DNA of 9,117 nt, taken from an uncultured Eubacteriales bacterium (GTDB lineage: Bacteria; Bacillota; Clostridia; Lachnospirales; Bianqueaceae). Made by a program: the position numbers and the translations under genes. Of the stretch, positions 1-6,846 are shown one piece after another (the stretch's first letter is position 1; the number at the start of each line of letters is the position of its first letter). The notes beneath the pieces were generated by a model. The model made no database searches. It worked only from the letters and a program-made list of their open reading frames with translations, and was not told where the DNA came from. The DNA lies in contig ONYR01000265.1 of NCBI GenBank assembly GCA_900322165.1, forward strand, positions 1 to 9,117, in the 5' to 3' direction.

Positions 1-263
1 CGGCAGGCATAGACCGTCAAGCCATCCGAGTGCTTGGTCTTCCTGCGGTATTCACACACGCTCTCCCAGCCGGCCTCGCCGAGTTTTTCCTTCATCGCCT
101 CATCCGAAGCGTCGATATGATATTTGATCCGTGCCTCTTCTTCTTTGAATGCAGCGCTGCCCCGGCCTAGTTTCACCAACAGACGGCCTTCCGCGGCCTC
201 GTGGTTCAGCCAGTTCTCCAGCGCCTCCACATGGAAGCGGTCAAACGGCAATCTCAGTTCCAT
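1..263 (-). CDS. DUF2812-like protein, N-terminal part (truncated by window edge)
   Basis: This is an open frame on the minus strand of 87 complete codons, starting MELRLPFDRF and running off the left edge without a stop. The start is set by GGGAGGA at 271-277, about 8 nt upstream. An overlapping ATG closer to the ribosome site is in another frame that stops after a few codons. Visible pattern: a Trp-Leu pair near residue 18 followed by an Ala-Glu-Gly-Arg-Leu-Leu stretch, an Arg-Ile-Lys-Tyr-His-Ile-Asp strand, then Ala-Gly-Trp-Glu-Ser-Val and an aromatic tail. This resembles the DUF2812 pattern (W...A..G..L, YRID, AGW..V). Members of that family often sit beside PadR-type regulators and carry C-terminal membrane helices, but any such part lies outside the window. 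No biochemical function is known to me. The family call is by eye only. Confidence 0.6.
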   Translation of the reverse strand, partial: MELRLPFDRFHVEALENWLNHEAAEGRLLVKLGRGSAAFKEEEARIKYHIDASDEAMKEKLGEAGWESVCEYRRKTKHSDGLTVYAC

Positions 264-270
264 CCATCTA

Positions 271-319
271 TCCTCCCTACATGTCCACCGATTGTACCAT
301 TCCTTTGCTCAAAAAGCAA
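271..319 (-). promoter_or_regulatory. Promoter and ribosome site of the DUF2812-like gene
   Basis: On the minus strand, TTGCTT (314-319) and TACAAT (291-296) are separated by 17 bp, with a TG one base upstream of the -10 (extended -10 form). The Shine-Dalgarno GGGAGGA lies at 271-277. A perfect 6-bp inverted repeat, TTTGCT-caaaa-AGCAAA (304-320), covers the -35 box and could bind a regulator. The boxes are read by eye. Confidence 0.5.
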
Positions 320-378
320 ATCCGCGCCTTTTCGGACCATTCACAAAAGTTGCATATGGTTTCATTTTAATTTGCATC

Positions 379-407
379 TTCACATCACTTAATACTTGTG
401 ATATAAT
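379..407 (+). promoter_or_regulatory. Promoter of the degV-family gene
   Basis: TTCACA (379-384), a 17-bp spacer, then a consensus TATAAT (402-407) with TG one base upstream (TGaTATAAT, extended -10). It is 44 bp upstream of the chosen start codon. The predicted transcript start is near 413-415, inside a perfect inverted repeat listed separately. Confidence 0.7.
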
Positions 408-427
408 CACCTAATAAATCGTATTAG
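384..427. promoter_or_regulatory. Inverted repeats on the degV promoter (possible operator)
   Basis: ATCAC (384-388), GTGAT (398-402) and ATCAC (406-410) form two overlapping inverted pairs around the -10 box. Just downstream is a perfect palindrome, CTAATA-aatcg-TATTAG (411-427), covering the expected transcript start. The sequence does not match the FapR or FabT consensus sites as I know them, so no regulator is proposed. AT-rich short palindromes can arise by chance. Confidence 0.35.
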
Positions 428-450
428 TTCACTTAATGAAAGGATGCACC

Positions 451-1344
451 ATGACCAATTCCTCTTATGTACTGAGCTGCTGCTCAACGGCCGACCTTTC
501 CCATGAGCACTTTGTCGCCCGTGACATCTCCTACGTCTGTTTCCATTATTTCCTTGATGGAAAAGAGTATCCGGATGATTTAGGTCAGACCATTCCTTTC
601 GATGAATTCTATTCCCGCATGGCCAACGGAGCCGATACCAAAACCTCTCAGGTCAGTGTTGGCGAGTTTGTCCAGTATTTTCAGAACATCCTTGATCAGG
701 GCAAGGATATCCTCCACGTCAGCCTCTCAAGCGGCCTTTCCGGCTCCGTCAATTCGGCCAGAAACGCCTGGGAGATACTGAAGGAGCAGTATCCGGACCG
801 CAAGATCTACATTGTCGACTCTCTAGGCGCTTCCTCCGGCTACGGTCTGCTGATGGACCGTCTCGCCGATCTGCGCGATGAAGGCTATTCGCTCGAAGAG
901 GTCCGCGACTGGGCTGAGGAAAACAAGCTGCGTGTCCATCACTGGTTCTTCTCGACCGACCTCACCTTCTATATCAAGGGCGGCCGTGTCAGCAAGACAG
1001 CCGGCATTTTCGGAACCATCCTTAAAATCTGCCCGCTGCTGAACATGGACAACCTCGGAAGACTCATCCCCCGCTATAAGATCCGCACCAAGCCGGCGGT
1101 CATCAAGCGCACCGCTGAGATGATGGTCGAGCACGCGGAAGGCGGCAAGGATTATTCCGGCAAGTGCTATATCAGCCAGTCCGCCTGCTACGAGGATGCC
1201 CGCGCTCTTGCGGACATTGTCGAGGCGACTTTCCCCAAACTGAACGGCAAAGTGGAGATCTACAGCGTCGGTACCACGATCGGCTCTCACACCGGTCCCG
1301 GCACGGTCGCCTTGTTCTTCTTCGGAGACAAGCGCGTCGATTGA
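451..1344 (+). CDS. DegV family protein (FakB-type fatty-acid-binding protein)
   Basis: The product is a 297-aa protein of normal DegV length. DegV proteins bind a single fatty acid; characterised members (FakB) present it to the kinase FakA, which makes acyl-phosphate for phospholipid synthesis. Visible family marks: STADL at residues 12-16, a Thr-Ser-Gln at 65-67 where the lipid carboxylate is usually held, SLSSGLSGS at 91-99, a Lys-Gly-Gly-Arg at 176-179, and the C-terminal IGSHTGPGT at 277-285. The start is ATG 451, preceded by AAAGGA (439-444) with a 6-nt gap; an in-frame ATG at 436 lies upstream of that ribosome site and is less likely. No fakA kinase gene is in the window. The gene is monocistronic, with its own promoter and a hairpin terminator. 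The family is certain; the exact ligand and whether it serves FakA are inference. Confidence 0.93.
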   Translation: MTNSSYVLSCCSTADLSHEHFVARDISYVCFHYFLDGKEYPDDLGQTIPFDEFYSRMANGADTKTSQVSVGEFVQYFQNILDQGKDILHVSLSSGLSGSVNSARNAWEILKEQYPDRKIYIVDSLGASSGYGLLMDRLADLRDEGYSLEEVRDWAEENKLRVHHWFFSTDLTFYIKGGRVSKTAGIFGTILKICPLLNMDNLGRLIPRYKIRTKPAVIKRTAEMMVEHAEGGKDYSGKCYISQSACYEDARALADIVEATFPKLNGKVEIYSVGTTIGSHTGPGTVALFFFGDKRVD

Positions 1345-1370
1345 TGAAACTCTCTGCCTGGTGATATCAG

Positions 1371-1409
1371 AAAAGACCCTGTGATGCTTTGGCACCGCAG
1401 GGTCTTTTT
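1371..1409 (+). terminator. Terminator between the convergent degV and rarA genes
   Basis: A perfect 11-bp stem, AAAAGACCCTG (1371-1381) with CAGGGTCTTTT (1398-1408), is followed by a T-run on the plus strand. The A-run on the left side gives a short T-run on the minus strand as well, so it probably also ends rarA transcripts, whose stop codon lies 28 bp to the right. Confidence 0.88.
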
Positions 1410-1436
1410 CTATTCTTGTGTGATGCGAAATCAGCT

Positions 1437-2774
1437 TCACGCCTTGTCCTCTTCATCCTTGGCGCTCTTCCACGCCAGAATGGCCTCCAGTCTCTCTTTC
1501 ACGCTCTTTTCCCGTCCCTGATCGGTCGGTTCGTAGTAGCGTGTTCCCGCGAGAGAATCCGGGAGGCAATGCATTTTTGTCAGTTTTTCTTCCGTATCGT
1601 GGGCATATTGATAGCCCTCACCGTAATGAAGATCGGCCATCAGCTTCGTCGGAGCGTTCCGGATCTGGAGCGGCACCGGCTCAGCCGGCTTGTCCTTGAT
1701 ATCCTTGCGCGCGTGCATCACGCCTTTGTAGAGCGCGTTCGATTTCGGCGCCATCGAAAGATAGACGACTGCCTCCGCGAGATTCACGTCGCACTCCGGC
1801 ATGCCGTTGAAGTGGCAGGCCTGATAGACCGAAACCGCGAGCGGAAGCGCCGAAGGGTCAGCCATGCCGACGTCCTCACTCGCAAAGCGGATCAATCGTC
1901 TCGCGATATAGAGAGGCTCCTCCCCTCCCTCGAGCATCCGCATCAGATAGTAAAGCGCCGCGTCCGGGTCGGAGTTGCGCATGGATTTGTGCAGGGCTGA
2001 GATCAGATTATAGTGTTCCTCTCCGCTCTTATCATACAGCAGGGATTTCCGGTTCGTGACCTGCAGCAGGATCTCATCGGTCACGATCACTTTTTCCGGA
2101 GTCAGCTCACCGTTCAGGACCGCCATCTCCAGCGTACCGAGCGCCGTTCGGGCATCTCCGTTGGCAAACCGGGCAATGACGCCAAGCTGCTCCTTCGAGA
2201 TCTCGACCTTCTGGTAGCCGAATCCGTTCGGATGCCGAAGCGCCCGCTCGAGGAGCTCGATCATCTCGCTTTCATCGAGCTGATGAAGCACGAAAACACG
2301 GCACCGCGAAAGCAATGCCCCGTTGATCTCAAACGAAGGGTTCTCGGTCGTTGCGCCGATCAGGATGATGCTGCCCTTCTCCACGTAGGGAAGGAACGCG
2401 TCCTGCTGCGCTTTGTTGAAGCGATGGATCTCATCGACAAACAGCACGGTCCGGACTCCCATCCGGCGGCTCATGTCGGCTTTCGACATCACTTCCTTGA
2501 TCTCCTTGATGCCGCTCGTGACCGCGCTGAAATCGATGAACTCCGCCTTCGTGGTATGCGCGATGATGCGGGCAAGCGTCGTTTTGCCAACGCCCGGAGG
2601 TCCCCAGAAAATCATGGACGAGATCTCATCCCGCTCAATGATCTGGCGCAGGATCTTTCCCGGACCCAGCAGGTGCGTCTGACCGACAAACTCATCGAGC
2701 GTTTCCGGACGCAGGCGGCTTGCAAGCGGCTGCATCACCGGCTTTTCTTCCGCAAATAGATCCATCTGATCCAT
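1437..2774 (-). CDS. rarA: Replication-associated recombination protein A (RarA/MgsA), AAA+ ATPase
   Basis: The product is a 445-aa protein, close to the 447 aa of E. coli RarA. RarA/MgsA/WRNIP1 proteins are clamp-loader-like AAA+ ATPases that act at stalled replication forks together with SSB and recombination factors. Visible: Walker A GPPGVGKT at residues 58-65, Walker B LFVDEIHRF at 111-119, sensor-1 ATTENPSFE at 141-149, Ser-Arg-Cys-Arg near 156-159 as the arginine-finger region, and a long C-terminal helical region (about 245-420) typical of the MgsA tetramerisation domain. The start ATG 2774 is chosen because AGGAGG (2782-2787) lies 7 nt upstream; an in-frame GTG at 2792 would place the ribosome site inside the gene. 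The extreme N-terminus, DQMDLF, resembles a sliding-clamp-binding peptide (see findings). No clear promoter of its own is visible, so it may be read from the upstream membrane-protein gene. Confidence 0.95.
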   Translation of the reverse strand: MDQMDLFAEEKPVMQPLASRLRPETLDEFVGQTHLLGPGKILRQIIERDEISSMIFWGPPGVGKTTLARIIAHTTKAEFIDFSAVTSGIKEIKEVMSKADMSRRMGVRTVLFVDEIHRFNKAQQDAFLPYVEKGSIILIGATTENPSFEINGALLSRCRVFVLHQLDESEMIELLERALRHPNGFGYQKVEISKEQLGVIARFANGDARTALGTLEMAVLNGELTPEKVIVTDEILLQVTNRKSLLYDKSGEEHYNLISALHKSMRNSDPDAALYYLMRMLEGGEEPLYIARRLIRFASEDVGMADPSALPLAVSVYQACHFNGMPECDVNLAEAVVYLSMAPKSNALYKGVMHARKDIKDKPAEPVPLQIRNAPTKLMADLHYGEGYQYAHDTEEKLTKMHCLPDSLAGTRYYEPTDQGREKSVKERLEAILAWKSAKDEEDKA

Positions 2775-2809
2775 GCTTTCCCCTCCTTTCACCAGGCAAA
2801 TATCAAACC

Positions 2810-2837
2810 GGAGCAGCCATGCTTATACGGCTGCTCC
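2810..2837 (-). terminator. Hairpin after the DUF3592-like gene
   Basis: A perfect 9-bp stem, GGAGCAGCC (2810-2818) with GGCTGCTCC (2829-2837), has a 10-nt loop and starts 8 nt after the stop codon. On the minus strand the tail is only moderately T-rich (GGTTTGATATTTG), so it may terminate weakly and let some transcription continue into rarA. Confidence 0.55.
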
Positions 2838-2845
2838 AAAGCCTC

Positions 2846-3880
2846 TTACTTTTTCTTTCCGAACAGCAGCTTGTAGTTTCCGCCGGTATCGTCGTTGGCC
2901 GAGGTTCTTGCAAAGGCCATGAGCGTGACAAACAGCAGATCGAGATTCTGCTCCGCGGTAAAGATGCGGTAGTAACCGCGCACCGGGATCTTGGTGGAAA
3001 GGCCGCCGGCTCTCTCTTCATCCTTCTCATGAACGTGATAGGAAGAAGAATCGACTTCCGCGATCACCGCGCCGTCGCGCGAGATCGTGTAGTGAAGCCA
3101 GAGCGGTTTGTCCTCATCAAAGCGAGTCTGGACACTGATACCGTGTTTCTTCAGATGCTTCCAGACGTCCTCCCCGTCGATCGTGAACGTATAGTGGTTG
3201 TCAAACAGCAGCGTCGTGTTCTCCAGCTCCACTTCATGACCGACAAGATGAGGCTTGGTCTCATTGTTCACATGATCAATAAAATCGAATCCGTAAGGTG
3301 TCGTTACCGTAAACTTGGTCATCTTGGCCTCGAAGAGCACCTTGCCGTTCTCATCCTCGATGCGGTGACCGTACTTCGCCGTGCCGCGGTCGGTCAGGAA
3401 ATAAAGCTCGCGCTGCTCACCCTTGACAGACGGAAGGTAGGTCGTTTCGCCGTACTTTTCTTCCTGCTCCTGTAGGGCTTTCTTCTCTTTCACCTTCGAG
3501 AAGATCATCGCGCCAAGCAGCACCACACCGACGAGAATGCAGTAGATGCCGGCAAATCCCTGTCCGTGTACCGTCTCGGGATGATTCGGATCGTAGGCTA
3601 CGTTAATGACCTTGCCCTCCTTGTAGGACGGGCTGTAGGAATCAAGCACTCCCGTGTACGTCTTTCCGTCCACGTCGTAGCTGACCGTAACAACATGTTC
3701 ATCGTCATCGTCTTCGAACTCCGCGGGGATCGTCTCGATCGACACGATCGTGGCCTCCGTTTTGACAAACCCCTTCGAATGGAAGAAGGTCAGGTAGATT
3801 CCGGCTACAAGCGCCACGAGCGACATGAATCCGAACAGCAGTTCAAACTTGATATTCGGTCTTGCTTTTGCGTCTGCCAT
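2846..3880 (-). CDS. Membrane protein with N-terminal DUF3592-like domain
   Basis: The product is a 344-aa protein. A short polar N-terminus is followed by a first membrane helix at about residues 12-33. Next comes an extracytoplasmic-looking beta-rich segment at 40-105 containing VTVSYDVDGKTYTG, a Tyr-Lys-Glu-Gly-Lys turn and VAYDPNHPE, then a second helix at about 107-128 and a charged stretch (129-145). This helix-beta-helix layout with a V.Y..DGK.Y.G and YDP.NPE pattern is that of DUF3592 proteins, whose function is unknown. Residues 150-344 form a separate domain with many short beta strands (for example YFLTDRGTAKYGHRIED and VLFEAKM). It faintly recalls LURP-one/tubby-like lipid-associated folds, but I cannot confirm that. 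The start has GAGGAG (3886-3891) 5 nt upstream. The ribosome site lies only 13 nt beyond the T-run of the tRNA terminator, leaving almost no room for a promoter. Confidence 0.8.
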   Translation of the reverse strand: MADAKARPNIKFELLFGFMSLVALVAGIYLTFFHSKGFVKTEATIVSIETIPAEFEDDDDEHVVTVSYDVDGKTYTGVLDSYSPSYKEGKVINVAYDPNHPETVHGQGFAGIYCILVGVVLLGAMIFSKVKEKKALQEQEEKYGETTYLPSVKGEQRELYFLTDRGTAKYGHRIEDENGKVLFEAKMTKFTVTTPYGFDFIDHVNNETKPHLVGHEVELENTTLLFDNHYTFTIDGEDVWKHLKKHGISVQTRFDEDKPLWLHYTISRDGAVIAEVDSSSYHVHEKDEERAGGLSTKIPVRGYYRIFTAEQNLDLLFVTLMAFARTSANDDTGGNYKLLFGKKK

Positions 3881-3903
3881 TTTTTCTCCTCTCTTTGTAA
3901 AAC

Positions 3904-3941
3904 AAAAAACCCGAAAACCGTCTCTTTATAGGTGTTTCGGG
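3904..3941 (-). terminator. Terminator of tRNA-Leu
   Basis: On the minus strand CCCGAAA (from 3941) pairs with TTTCGGG (ending at 3910) and runs directly into six T residues. The left arm begins 5 nt after the tRNA 3' end. The loop holds a TATAAA that could alternatively act as a -10 box for the next gene. Confidence 0.75.
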
Positions 3942-3946
3942 GTGTA

Positions 3947-4027
3947 TGCAGATGAAGGGACTCGAACCCCCACGTCAAGGACACTAGATCCTAAGTCTAG
4001 CGCGTCTGCCAATTCCGCCACATCTGC
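3947..4027 (-). tRNA. tRNA-Leu (anticodon UAG)
   Basis: The minus strand folds as a class II tRNA. The acceptor GCAGATG (4027-4021) pairs with CATCTGC (3954-3948), with A as the discriminator base. The D-arm contains TGGC...GGCAGA, and the anticodon stem CTAGA/TCTAG encloses the loop CTTAGGA, giving anticodon TAG. A short variable arm has a GTC-ctt-GAC stem, and the T-loop is TTCGAGT with two wobble pairs in the T-stem. UAG reads CUA and, with an unmodified U, other CUN leucine codons. CCA is not encoded (TAC follows the discriminator), so it must be added enzymatically. Confidence 0.96.
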
Positions 4028-4037
4028 CTGTCAATCT

Positions 4038-4071
4038 ATAATATCTTACAATAACTCACCGTAAAAATCAA
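4038..4071 (-). promoter_or_regulatory. Probable promoter of tRNA-Leu
   Basis: On the minus strand TTGATT (4066-4071) is 17 bp from TAAGAT (4043-4048), and an alternative -10, TATTAT, overlaps at 4038-4043. Either would start the transcript about 4-10 nt before the mature tRNA 5' end. The boxes are imperfect. Confidence 0.45.
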
Positions 4072-4087
4072 GAAGGCGAGATAATTC

Positions 4088-4138
4088 AAAAGGGACTGCA
4101 AAGGCATCTTTCTAAGAAGACACCTTTGACAGTCCCTT
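4088..4138 (-). terminator. Terminator of the oxaloacetate decarboxylase operon
   Basis: A long hairpin has AAGGGACTG-CAAAGG on one arm and CCTTTGACAGTCCCTT on the other, giving a 15-bp stem with one bulged base. The 18-nt loop can pair further (TCTT with AAGA). On the minus strand four T residues follow. It lies 46 bp beyond the oadA stop. Confidence 0.85.
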
Positions 4139-4184
4139 GATGAATTACCGATTGGAAGCCGGCGGATTCACCCTACTCAGCTTC

Positions 4185-5621
4185 TTACTTGCCGCTGTCC
4201 TGAACGTACAGAACGCGAACCTCGGGCTCCTTCTTAGCCGGAGCGGGAGCGGCCGGTGCTGCCGGAGCAGCCGCCTTGCCGTCGCGAACGTCGAAGAACT
4301 TCTCAGCAACCTGCGGGAACAGAGCGTAGCTCAGTACGTCCTCTTCCTTCTTGGCGCGGTCGCCAAGCTCAGCCTTGTACTTCTCGTACTCAGGATCGAT
4401 CAGGTCGGCAGGACGGCAGGTGATGACTTCATCGTTGCCGATCGCCTTTTTGCGGACTTCTTCGTTGACCTTGCCCGGCAGTTTGCCGTACTCGCCGCGA
4501 AGCAGACCCTTGGACTCCTTGGTGACCATCTTGTAGCGCTCACCAAGCAGAACGTTCATAACGGCCTGCGTACCAACGATCTGGCTTGTCGGGGTAACAA
4601 GCGGAGGATAACCGAAGTCCTCACGAACACGCGGAACCTCCGCGAGCACTTCATAGTACTTGTCCTCTGCCTTTGCCTGCTTCAGCTGGCTCAGCAGGTT
4701 GGAAAGCATACCGCCCGGAACCTGGTACAGCAGGGTGTTGGTGTCAACATGCAGCACCTTGGTGTTGAGGCTGCCTTCGTCCTGCAGACGCTGCGCGACC
4801 TTGCGGAAGTGTGCGGCTGCCTTGGAAAGCTTCTCAAGATCAAGACCGGTGTCGCGATCGGTTCCCTGAAGCGTAGCAACGAGGGACTCGGTCGTGGGCT
4901 GAGAGGTACCGTTGGCCATCGGGGAGAGCGCGGTATCGACAATGTCGACACCGGCCTGAGCCGCCATCAGGTTGACCATGTCACCGGTACCGGTGGTGTT
5001 GTGGGTATGAAGATGCAGCGGGATGCTCAGTTCCTTCTTCAGCTGCGATACCAGATCGTAAGCCGTGTAAGGAAGCAGCAGGTTCGCCATATCCTTGATG
5101 CAGATGGTGTCCGCACCCTTCTCCTGCAGCTCGCAGGCAAGGCGTACGAAGTACTCGGTGTTGTGAACCGGGCTCGTGGTGTAGCTGATGGCTGCCTCAA
5201 CCGTGCCGCCGTAGTACTTGGTGTACTTCATGGCTGCTTCAAGGTTGCGCGGGTCATTCAGCGCGTCGAAAATACGGATGACATCGATACCGTTTTCGAT
5301 GGACTTCTTAACGAACTGTTCAACAACGTCATCTGCGTAGTGCTTATATCCAAGAAGGTTCTGTCCGCGAAGAAGCATCTGAAGCTTGGTCTTGGGCATT
5401 GCCTTGCGGAGCGCTCTCAAACGCTCCCACGGATCCTCGTTGAGGAAACGCATGCAGCTGTCGAAGGTAGCGCCGCCCCAGCACTCGAGAGACCAGAAGC
5501 CGACATCATCGAGAAGCTCGCAAGCCGGCAGCATGTCCTCGGTTCTCATACGGGTAGCCGCCTGAGACTGATGCGCGTCACGAAGGATCGTGTCCGTAAT
5601 CTTTAACGGGTTTTTAGCCAT
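4185..5621 (-). CDS. oadA: Oxaloacetate decarboxylase alpha subunit (carboxyltransferase), without biotinyl domain
   Basis: The product is a 478-aa carboxyltransferase that moves CO2 from oxaloacetate to biotin and releases pyruvate. The TIM-barrel signature TDTILRDAHQS is at residues 9-19 with metal ligand Asp15. Lys176 in CIKDMANLLLP is the conserved lysine that contacts carboxybiotin and metal. His205 and His207 in LHLHTHNTTG complete the metal site. The conserved PYC/OADA C-terminal domain covers roughly 290-450, and an Ala-Pro linker at about 452-465 ends in LYVQDSGK. The enterobacterial alpha subunit continues after such a linker into a biotinyl domain with a Met-Lys-Met motif; that is absent here. 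The separate carrier gene two cistrons upstream supplies it. AGGAGG sits 5 nt before the start, and the gap to oadB is 21 nt. It is the last gene of the operon. Pyruvate carboxylase is excluded by the missing ATP-grasp domain. Confidence 0.94.
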   Translation of the reverse strand: MAKNPLKITDTILRDAHQSQAATRMRTEDMLPACELLDDVGFWSLECWGGATFDSCMRFLNEDPWERLRALRKAMPKTKLQMLLRGQNLLGYKHYADDVVEQFVKKSIENGIDVIRIFDALNDPRNLEAAMKYTKYYGGTVEAAISYTTSPVHNTEYFVRLACELQEKGADTICIKDMANLLLPYTAYDLVSQLKKELSIPLHLHTHNTTGTGDMVNLMAAQAGVDIVDTALSPMANGTSQPTTESLVATLQGTDRDTGLDLEKLSKAAAHFRKVAQRLQDEGSLNTKVLHVDTNTLLYQVPGGMLSNLLSQLKQAKAEDKYYEVLAEVPRVREDFGYPPLVTPTSQIVGTQAVMNVLLGERYKMVTKESKGLLRGEYGKLPGKVNEEVRKKAIGNDEVITCRPADLIDPEYEKYKAELGDRAKKEEDVLSYALFPQVAEKFFDVRDGKAAAPAAPAAPAPAKKEPEVRVLYVQDSGK

Positions 5622-5642
5622 AATAACCTCCTAATATCCTCT

Positions 5643-6806
5643 TTAACCGAAGAGTGCCATCAGCACACCGGCCGCGATCGCGGAACCGATAACACCGGCC
5701 ACGTTCGGACCCATCGCGTGCATCAGCAGGAAGTTGCCCGGCTTAGCCTTCTGACCCTGCACATTGGAGACACGTGCAGCCATCGGAACCGCGGAAACAC
5801 CGGCGGAACCGATCAGCGGGTTGATCTTTTCCTTCAGGAAGAGGTTCATGAATTTGGCGAGCAGCACGCCGCCGGCGGTACCGAAACCGAATGCGACAAC
5901 GCCCATGACGATGATGCCGATCGTTCTCCAACTCAGGAAGACCTCAGCGGTAGCCGTAGCACCGACAGAGACACCGAGGAAGATCGTGACAATGTTCATC
6001 AGTTCGTTGGAAGCGGTCTTGGTCAGACGCTCGGTTACGCCGCTCTCCTTCATGAGGTTGCCCAGCATCAGCATACCGACAAGCGGAGCCGCAGCGGGAA
6101 CCAGAAGGGATACGAAAATCGTAACAACGATCGGGAAGACGATCTTTTCGACCTTGGAGACCGGACGCAGCTGCTTCATGGAGATCTGGCGTTCCTTCTT
6201 GGTCGTCAGCGCGTTCATGATCGGAGGCTGAATGACCGGAACCAGAGCCATGTAAGAGTAAGCGGCAACGGCGATCGGGCCGAGAAGGTCCGGAGCCAGC
6301 TTCGTGGTAACATAGATCGCGGTCGGGCCGTCCGCACCGCCGATGATACCGATGGAAGCCGCTTCATTCGGAGCAAAGCCAAGGAGGGAGCTTGCGCCGA
6401 TGTAGGTGATGAAAATACCCAGCTGAGCTGCAGCGCCGAGCAGCAGGCTCTTGGGGTTGGCGATCAGCGGGCCGAAGTCGGTCATTGCGCCGACGCCCAT
6501 AAAGATCAGAGACGGATAGATGCCGAGCTTAACGCCCAGGTACAGGATATCGATCAGGCCGAAATCATGCCAGCTCTCCCATGCAATGGTACCGTTGGCA
6601 AAGAATTCGGTGTGATACAGGTTCGCGCCCGGGAGGTTCGTCAGCAGCATACCGAACGAAATAGGTAAAAGCAGCAGCGGTTCAAACTGCTTTTTGATCG
6701 CGAGGTACATCAGCACGAAGGAGATGAGCATCATGATCAAAACGCGAGGATCGTCACCGATCAGTACAAAACCTGTCTGCTTCAGGAAATTCAAAACAGT
6801 TTCCAT
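5643..6806 (-). CDS. oadB: Sodium-pumping decarboxylase beta subunit (carboxybiotin decarboxylase)
   Basis: The product is a 387-aa, very hydrophobic protein with about nine or more membrane segments. Family members (OadB/MmdB/GcdB) decarboxylate carboxybiotin held on the carrier and couple this to Na+ export in exchange for a proton. The conserved ion-path segment GIIGGADGPTAI is at residues 153-164 with Asp159, matching the essential aspartate of the Klebsiella protein. It is followed by AAYSYMALVPVIQPP at about 181-195, which holds the conserved Tyr region, and a C-terminal GPNVAGVIGSAIAAG. AAAAGGAG lies 6 nt before the start. The gap to the biotin carrier gene is 40 nt and to oadA 21 nt. 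The beta subunit alone does not tell the substrate; the OadA-type partner points to oxaloacetate rather than methylmalonyl-CoA or glutaconyl-CoA. Confidence 0.95.
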   Translation of the reverse strand: METVLNFLKQTGFVLIGDDPRVLIMMLISFVLMYLAIKKQFEPLLLLPISFGMLLTNLPGANLYHTEFFANGTIAWESWHDFGLIDILYLGVKLGIYPSLIFMGVGAMTDFGPLIANPKSLLLGAAAQLGIFITYIGASSLLGFAPNEAASIGIIGGADGPTAIYVTTKLAPDLLGPIAVAAYSYMALVPVIQPPIMNALTTKKERQISMKQLRPVSKVEKIVFPIVVTIFVSLLVPAAAPLVGMLMLGNLMKESGVTERLTKTASNELMNIVTIFLGVSVGATATAEVFLSWRTIGIIVMGVVAFGFGTAGGVLLAKFMNLFLKEKINPLIGSAGVSAVPMAARVSNVQGQKAKPGNFLLMHAMGPNVAGVIGSAIAAGVLMALFG

Positions 6807-6846
6807 AACGTACTCCTTTTAGAGAATTTTCGGATCAGACAGATGA

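Noticed and set aside
823..1440. A 205-codon minus-strand frame opposite degV
   Set aside because: It runs across the degV-rarA terminator and has no ribosome site or family likeness; degV is certain on the other strand.
4137..5606. A 489-codon open frame on the plus strand opposite oadA
   Set aside because: It is a long antisense shadow caused by the codon bias and GC content of oadA. It has no ribosome site or recognisable domain, and it starts inside the operon terminator arm.
5718..6668. A 316-codon plus-strand frame opposite oadB
   Set aside because: Highly charged low-complexity translation typical of the reverse of a membrane-protein gene; no start signal.
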